Source: Flavobacteriaceae bacterium (lineage in GTDB: Bacteria; Bacteroidota; Bacteroidia; Flavobacteriales; Flavobacteriaceae). From it: a stretch of DNA of 64,000 nt. The stretch is taken from NCBI GenBank assembly GCA_028284745.1, contig JANQRC010000017.1, positions 1 through 64,000 of the forward strand. Reading direction: 5' to 3'. A program made the translations under genes and the position numbers. Below are positions 59,898 through 64,000 of this stretch, piece by piece (the stretch's first letter is position 1; each line of letters begins with the position of its first letter). The notes beneath the pieces are model-generated. The model did not search any database. It was not told the DNA's origin and saw nothing but the letters and a program-made list of their open reading frames with translations.

Positions 59898-60890
59898 TTA
59901 TTGCGCACTAGCTCTACCCAGATTTAATACATTAATACCTAATGCAACTCCAATAAAGGGTTTTCCTTCAAAATCCCAAAGCCTTCCTGTATCCTGACCT
60001 AAACCAAAATCATGTCCATAAAATAATCCTACACTAAAAGAATTATAACTAAAAGAAGTTCCTAAACCAAAAGAAAACAACCCTTGATTAAGCTGTTCTC
60101 CTACAGGAATTTGGTCTTCCCCCGCACTTGTTGTATTTCTACTATTTAGTGTAAGGGTAGAAGCTCCTACGAACCCACCTAATGTCCAACTTAAATCTCT
60201 TATACTATTATCTAAATTTTTTAGATATGTAAACTTACTTCTTCCTAAAAGAGTATAGGAAATCATTGCGTTAAGGTTAATTGATGCGGAAAAATCATCA
60301 CTAATCTCTTGACCACGCCTCTCAGTAGAAAATCTATACTTTAATGGTATGGTGAGTCCTGAAATAACCCACCCATTATGCTTTAACTTTATAGTCTGCC
60401 TATTCTTTAATTTGAAGAAATAACTTTCATTTCTGTCTATTAATTTAGTACTGCTACTATCAGTAATGCTTATCTGTTGTTGTTTATCTCCATCTAAAAG
60501 ATAATTTATGTATAATTTATCTCCTGTTAGTTTAACAGAAGCTTTACGGGTTTTATCAGGACACTCTGTACAGTCAACTGTATCTTTTTTTGTTCGCTTT
60601 ATATCTTTTTCAAGTTTAACTTTATAATCAGTTGTGACTCTTGTTTTAATCCCATTTACAACAACTTCTTTTTCTATAGCAACAGAATCACCTTTTTTAT
60701 GTAAAACTTCAGTTGAAGAAGTAATCTTTTGAATATGTAAGGTATAATCGCTTTTTTTAGTAAAGTCCAATGTATCTAATACTATAGTTCTAGGAATTTT
60801 CTTGTACTTGGTTCTAATACTAAGTCTTTCTTGACTTAATCCTGATGCATAAACAAATAATAAAACAAGCGAAAGTAGTATATGTCTCAT
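59898..60890 (-). CDS. Exported, possibly outer-membrane protein of unknown function (island cargo)
   Basis: A 330-residue protein that I cannot assign. It has a signal peptide (1-19, cut near GLS-QE), a lysine- and threonine-rich N-terminal half (about 20-170) with one CTEC pair (about 112-115), and a C-terminal half (about 175-330) of alternating polar/hydrophobic strands (FSFGLGTSFSYNSFSVGLFYGHDFGLG, cited as 278-304) that looks like a small beta barrel. Codons end mostly in A or T, unlike neighbouring genes, supporting recent transfer. It is the only gene of the tRNA-Ala island, so it is presumably why the island is kept. Confidence 0.75.
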   Translation of the reverse strand: MRHILLSLVLLFVYASGLSQERLSIRTKYKKIPRTIVLDTLDFTKKSDYTLHIQKITSSTEVLHKKGDSVAIEKEVVVNGIKTRVTTDYKVKLEKDIKRTKKDTVDCTECPDKTRKASVKLTGDKLYINYLLDGDKQQQISITDSSSTKLIDRNESYFFKLKNRQTIKLKHNGWVISGLTIPLKYRFSTERRGQEISDDFSASINLNAMISYTLLGRSKFTYLKNLDNSIRDLSWTLGGFVGASTLTLNSRNTTSAGEDQIPVGEQLNQGLFSFGLGTSFSYNSFSVGLFYGHDFGLGQDTGRLWDFEGKPFIGVALGINVLNLGRASAQ

Positions 60891-61006
60891 AATTAGAAGT
60901 TTATTTCAAATATAAAAATGAAAAAGCTAAATTAAATACCCAATAATGGGTATTCATTGAGTCATTTGTAAAAACTCCAATAATTTAATAAACCATAAAG
61001 ATAAAA

Positions 61007-61026
61007 TGTTTGACCTATGTTTGACC
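61007..61026 (+). repeat. Arm-site-like direct repeat, right end of island
   Basis: TGTTTGACC twice with an 11-base period (61007 and 61018), about 50 bases from the right attachment repeat. Helical-phase spacing suits a protein bound on one DNA face. Confidence 0.5.
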
Positions 61027-61063
61027 CAAAAGAAAAAGCATCTACAGAAACCCTGTAAATGCT
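61026..61063 (-). terminator. Terminator supplied to tRNA-Ala by the island
   Basis: Stem AGCATCTACAG / CTGTAAATGCT (61037-61047 with 61053-61063, one wobble pair) followed on the minus strand by TTTTTCTTTT. It begins 12 bases after the tRNA 3' end and replaces the original terminator now at 59681-59713. Confidence 0.75.
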
Positions 61064-61074
61064 TATAAATACTA

Positions 61075-61120
61075 GTGGAGAAGATGGGACTCGAACCCAC
61101 GACCTCTTGACTGCCAGTCA
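61075..61120 (-). repeat. Proximal attachment repeat inside intact tRNA-Ala
   Basis: 46 bases identical to 59717-59762, ending at the anticodon stem. On its left it opens directly into island DNA. Confidence 0.9.
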
Positions 61121-61149
61121 AGCGCTCTAGCCAGCTGAGCTACATCCCC
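61076..61149 (-). tRNA. tRNA-Ala (anticodon GGC)
   Basis: 74 bases folding as a full cloverleaf: acceptor GGGGATG with CTTCTCC, D arm GCTC...GAGC, anticodon stem CTTGA/TCAAG around loop CTGGCAG (anticodon GGC), and T arm GTGGG TTCGAGT CCCAT. The G3-U70 pair, the alanine identity mark, is present; U6-U67 is mismatched. CCA is not encoded. A TATATTTG promoter box lies 25 bases upstream. The 3' 45 bases are repeated at 59718-59762. Confidence 0.95.
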
Positions 61150-61154
61150 ATCGT

Positions 61155-61181
61155 CCCGATAACTATCGGGACACAAATATA
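61155..61181 (-). promoter_or_regulatory. tRNA-Ala promoter box and leader hairpin
   Basis: TATATTTG on the minus strand (61181-61174) is a perfect -7 box. Between it and the tRNA lies an 8-bp hairpin GTCCCGAT/ATCGGGAC, which would form in the 5' leader and may guide processing. Confidence 0.5.
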
Positions 61182-61191
61182 TGACTTTCTG

Positions 61192-61983
61192 TTATTTCCC
61201 TTTTAACACCAACAAAGGAATCGTCATGTAGAAATCTTTTTTCTGTATCGTATTGCGCTCCCATAGCTTCTCAAAGAAACCACGCTTTCTTCTAAAAACA
61301 CAAAGCATGTCTGGCTGTGCCGATCGAAAGTGCTCCAAGACACCTTGATATGTAGTTGCGTTCTCTGTGATCGTCATATGAGAGCTAAGGTCTACTAATT
61401 TTGGCGAGACCTCAAGGTCGCTATTGCTGTAGGTTGGTGTTTTTACCAATAATAGCTTCATGTCCGTGCCAAACTCCTTTTCAATAGTACTTAGCATTTC
61501 AATATTTGCATCGTTCTGAATGCTTCCGTACTTAAAAGCAAGCAACATGTTCTTTGGTTGTGTAAATGATTTTCCTTCAGGAACCACAAGTACCGGAGAC
61601 CTGGTCTGTTTTACAATGCTACCCGATGTGCTTCCTAAATAGACCTGATCACTTACATCCGTACTGCGCGGCCGAACAATGATCAAATCGATGTCATATG
61701 CTCTCTCAAAGCCTCTGATTCCGTCTAACACATCTCCTTTATAGGTCACTACCTTTACCGGAACTTCTTTTTTATCTACTTGATTCACTAAGCTCTCTAA
61801 TGATTCGCGGCTTGTACGTTGCATTACATCATCTACATTCGATAGTGCCCCTGCTCTTGACAAAAGTGTATACGCACGCATCACGTATACCTTGCCTCCG
61901 CAGGCATGGGCAAAATCTGTAGCATATTGTAACGTGCTCACCGCTTTTTCTGTGTTTCCTACAGGAACTAGAATGTTCTTCAT
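61192..61983 (-). CDS. Universal stress protein, two UspA domains
   Basis: A 263-residue tandem Usp protein. Domain 1 (1-138) begins MKNILVPVGNTEKAVSTLQY and has a phosphate-binding segment near GSTSGSIVKQTRSPVLVVPE (about 122-141), the ATP-type Usp signature G-2X-G-9X-G(S/T). Domain 2 (about 145-263) is degenerate and lacks that signature. Likely cytoplasmic nucleotide-binding stress factor. Divergent from the GNAT gene. Confidence 0.88.
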   Translation of the reverse strand: MKNILVPVGNTEKAVSTLQYATDFAHACGGKVYVMRAYTLLSRAGALSNVDDVMQRTSRESLESLVNQVDKKEVPVKVVTYKGDVLDGIRGFERAYDIDLIIVRPRSTDVSDQVYLGSTSGSIVKQTRSPVLVVPEGKSFTQPKNMLLAFKYGSIQNDANIEMLSTIEKEFGTDMKLLLVKTPTYSNSDLEVSPKLVDLSSHMTITENATTYQGVLEHFRSAQPDMLCVFRRKRGFFEKLWERNTIQKKDFYMTIPLLVLKGK

Positions 61984-62044
61984 GTGCTTCTTTTTAAAGG
62001 ACTAACTTTGCAGCTTTGAAATACATATACAAGCTGTATCATAG

Positions 62045-62545
62045 ATGATTCGTACCGCAAAATTACAAGATATTCCCCACATTTTAACAATTACTCGAGC
62101 TTGTGCTGTACATATGGCTAAAAAAGGCATCTTTCAGTGGAATGAGCATTACCCCAACGCAGAGGCTTTTGGAAAGGATGTGGCACGAGGAGAGTTGTTT
62201 GTGCTAGAAGATGACAAGGTCATTGGTTGTATTACCATTTCTACGCTGATGGACAAAGAATACGATATTGTAGAATGGCTTACCGCAAACGGCAACAATC
62301 TATATGTGCACCGTTTGGCCGTTCATCCAAGCTCTCAGGGGAAAGGCCATGCCCAACAACTGATGGGCTTTGCTGAGGCATACGCCCTAGAAAATAATTT
62401 CACGTCGATCCGCCTGGATACCTTCAGCCAAAATCAAAGAAATCAACATTTCTATGAGCAACGGGGATATCAACGCTTGGGAAGCATCTACTTCCCAATG
62501 CAAAGTGAGCATCCGTTCTATTGTTATGAAAAAGTGTTGCCATGA
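62045..62545 (+). CDS. GNAT family N-acetyltransferase
   Basis: A 166-residue acetyltransferase. The acetyl-CoA loop is VHRLAVHPSSQGKGHAQQLM (about 98-117), followed by the late NQRNQHFYEQRGYQRLGSIY segment. Acceptor unknown. The stop overlaps the MATE gene start (ATGA). Confidence 0.9.
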   Translation: MIRTAKLQDIPHILTITRACAVHMAKKGIFQWNEHYPNAEAFGKDVARGELFVLEDDKVIGCITISTLMDKEYDIVEWLTANGNNLYVHRLAVHPSSQGKGHAQQLMGFAEAYALENNFTSIRLDTFSQNQRNQHFYEQRGYQRLGSIYFPMQSEHPFYCYEKVLP

Positions 62546-63864
62546 AGGAAAAGGTGGCCTTCAAAGAAATCAATCGACTGGCCATTCCAGCCATCATTGC
62601 TGGTGTTGCCGAGCCCTTGATCTCGTTGACCGACATTGGAGTTATCGGCAACGTTGATGAAAATTCGGTGGAAGCCTTGGCGGCGGCGGGCATTGTGGGC
62701 TCATTCATCTCTGCCATTGTATGGACCCTGGCACAGACCAAGACCTCTATTTCGGCTTTGGTATCACAGCACTTGGGAGCAGGCAAGCTTCATGAGGTGA
62801 AAACACTGGTTCCTCAAGCTGTAGCCATCAATCTCTTGTTGGGCATTGTATTGTATCTGTTCACCTTTTTCTTTGCTGAAGGGATTTTTAAACTCTACAA
62901 TGCCGAAGACCTCATTCTAGCATATAGTGTTTCATATTACAAGATCAGAGCTATTGGCTTTCCAATCACCTTGGTAACTTTTGCCATCTTTGGTGTATTC
63001 CGTGGTATTCAAAACACCCTTTGGGCCATGAAGGCCAGCCTTACCGGGATGATCGTCAACATCCTATTCGATTATCTTTTGGTCTATGGTGTAGAAGGTC
63101 TCATTCCTGCGATGCATCTGCAAGGTGCTGCCTATGCCAGCATCATCGCGCAACTCGTCATGCTATGCATGGCCTTATACTTTCTGTTCAAAAAGACCGA
63201 TTTCAACCTAAGACTATCTAACGCCATCAACAACAAGCTCAGCGAACATCTGTCATTGAGTGTGAATCTCTTTTTACGTACCATAGCCTTGAATGTGGCC
63301 ATCTATCTGGCCAATGCTTATGCTACTGATCATGGGAAGAACTACATCGCTGCACAAAGCGTTTTGATGAATATTTGGCTCTTCTTCTCCTTTTTTGTCG
63401 ATGGGTATTCCAATGCCGGGAATGCCCTTGCTGGAAAACTGTTAGGCGCCAAAGATTACCGTCGTATGTGGTTCTTGAGCATTGACCTTTGCAAGTTTGC
63501 CGTGACCATCGCTCTCGTGTTGATGGTGCTGTGCGCTTTCTTCTATGATCAGATCGGACCTGTATTCAGCAAAGATGAGGCTGTGTTGTTGCTCTTTGCG
63601 CAAACCTTCTGGGTGGTGTTGGCCATGCAGCCCATCAATGCCATCACCTTTGTCTTTGATGGTATCTTCAAAGGGATGGGTGAAGCCAAATATTTGCGCA
63701 ATGTGGTCGCTGTTGCCACATTCGTGGGCTTTTGGCCTGTACTGTTACTAACAGACCTCCTAGGATGGAAACTATTTGCGATCTGGACCGCCTTTGTGGT
63801 CTGGATGCTGATCCGCGGTGGTGCATTGATCTATAAATTTCGAGCGAAGTATGTGAAAACCTAA
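62542..63864 (+). CDS. MATE family efflux transporter
   Basis: A 440-residue inner-membrane protein with 12 hydrophobic segments in two related halves, as in MATE/DinF exporters. The N-terminal AIPAIIAGVAEPLISLTDIG and the second-half MNIWLFFSFFVDGYSNAGNA carry family motifs. It exports cationic compounds or drugs by exchange with Na+ or H+; the substrate is not visible. Coupled to the GNAT gene by ATGA. Confidence 0.93.
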   Translation: MKEKVAFKEINRLAIPAIIAGVAEPLISLTDIGVIGNVDENSVEALAAAGIVGSFISAIVWTLAQTKTSISALVSQHLGAGKLHEVKTLVPQAVAINLLLGIVLYLFTFFFAEGIFKLYNAEDLILAYSVSYYKIRAIGFPITLVTFAIFGVFRGIQNTLWAMKASLTGMIVNILFDYLLVYGVEGLIPAMHLQGAAYASIIAQLVMLCMALYFLFKKTDFNLRLSNAINNKLSEHLSLSVNLFLRTIALNVAIYLANAYATDHGKNYIAAQSVLMNIWLFFSFFVDGYSNAGNALAGKLLGAKDYRRMWFLSIDLCKFAVTIALVLMVLCAFFYDQIGPVFSKDEAVLLLFAQTFWVVLAMQPINAITFVFDGIFKGMGEAKYLRNVVAVATFVGFWPVLLLTDLLGWKLFAIWTAFVVWMLIRGGALIYKFRAKYVKT

Positions 63865-63866
63865 CA

Positions 63867-63927
63867 TGTCATTCCGCACTTGTTGCGGAATCTCATTATT
63901 TTAGTAGGAGATTCTCAACTTATGACA
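63867..63927. repeat. Palindromic intergenic repeat running into the next start codon
   Basis: Nested inverted repeats: outer TGTCAT / ATGACA, inner ATTCCGCA / TGCGGAAT (63871-63891 hairpin) and GAATCTC / GAGATTC. This is a familiar type of BIME-like repeat in Bacteroidetes. Its right end ATGACA contains the ATG of the following gene. Confidence 0.6.
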
Positions 63928-64000
63928 ACCACTCGACCCAACGGAAGTCTCTATACTTCCATCCAAAATAACATCGCCACCTTAAAGTTTGGGCATCCGG
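63922..64000 (+). CDS. Enoyl-CoA hydratase/isomerase family protein (partial, N-terminal 26 residues)
   Basis: Only the start is in the window: MTTTRPNGSLYTSIQNNIAT then LKFGHP, typical of the first strand of crotonase-fold enzymes. The ATG lies in the end of the palindromic repeat at 63867-63927. The rest is beyond the edge. Confidence 0.6.
   Translation, partial: MTTTRPNGSLYTSIQNNIATLKFGHP

Larger units (their letters stand above)
59717..61120. mobile_element. tRNA-Ala mini-island (about 1.36 kb) without integrase
   Basis: Bounded by 46-bp direct repeats (59717-59762 and 61075-61120), the second lying in an intact tRNA-Ala gene. The interior is visibly more AT-rich than the window and holds one gene (59898-60890). 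TGTTTGACC words stand near both ends (59877, and an 11-base-spaced pair at 61007 and 61018), resembling arm sites of tyrosine integrases. No recombinase is present, so the element is either a deletion remnant or depends on an integrase elsewhere. Confidence 0.82.

Overview
The window looks like a chromosomal segment of a marine-type member of the Bacteroidetes, most likely family Flavobacteriaceae (inference from gene content). Supporting signs are a complete Bat aerotolerance operon, a FecI/FecR/TonB-receptor unit, the acpP-fabF-rnc-IPExxxVDY-pyk cluster, a SulP/beta-carbonic-anhydrase pair, kynurenine-pathway dioxygenase, TSP3-repeat OmpA protein, and promoters of the Bacteroidetes type (TTTG, about 20 nt, TAnnTTTG) rather than sigma70 boxes. 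Species is not identifiable from the sequence alone.

Layout. 1-6.2 kb: an ATP-grasp ligase-like gene (cut by the window edge) and a transglutaminase/7TM membrane protein face an ECF sigma factor, its FecR anti-sigma factor and a TonB-dependent receptor; two matching ECF-type promoters point away from the sigma gene on both sides and tie the two halves into one regulon. 6.2-9.4 kb: CvpA, carbonic anhydrase, SulP anion (probably bicarbonate) transporter, a small unknown. 9.4-21 kb: a long leftward Bat operon (moxR, DUF58, BatD-like, batA, batB, batC, batD, batE) carrying extra genes, including a four-helix-bundle gene framed by 16-bp inverted repeats exactly between batB and batC. 21-27 kb: aldo-keto reductase, AlbA_2-type protein, SPFH and zinc-ribbon proteins with a repeat-flanked DUF559 gene wedged between them, and a phosphatase. 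27-37.4 kb: a large unknown secreted protein, aldehyde dehydrogenase, 3-hydroxyanthranilate dioxygenase, CAP lipoprotein, asparaginase lipoprotein, an ABM/DASS transporter pair, a YciI lipoprotein, a VOC-CYTH fusion and DNA polymerase IV. 37.5-48.3 kb: pyruvate kinase, fatty-acid and RNA housekeeping genes, a sensor kinase, purN, rnhA, START protein, PfkB kinase and a PurF-like amidotransferase. 48.4-49 kb has no gene but holds three tandem copies of a small RNA-like unit, each ending in an intrinsic terminator and two with near-identical promoters. 49-58.4 kb: sodA, AddA-like and AddB-like helicase/nuclease genes separated by kbl and an OmpA protein. 58.4-64 kb: hydrolase, C1q-like protein, a 1.4-kb AT-rich island inserted in the 3' end of tRNA-Ala(GGC), universal stress protein, GNAT, MATE exporter and the start of an enoyl-CoA hydratase.

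The most promising undescribed material is (1) the tandem small-RNA cluster at 48.45-48.95 kb, (2) the tRNA-Ala mini-island with arm-site-like repeats and one unknown gene but no integrase, (3) the paired ECF promoters at 2.0 and 2.6 kb, and (4) two single-gene, transposase-free units bounded by inverted repeats (14.3-14.7 kb and 24.6-25.1 kb) inserted inside operons. All functional statements rest on reading the sequence and on family knowledge; no database search was run.
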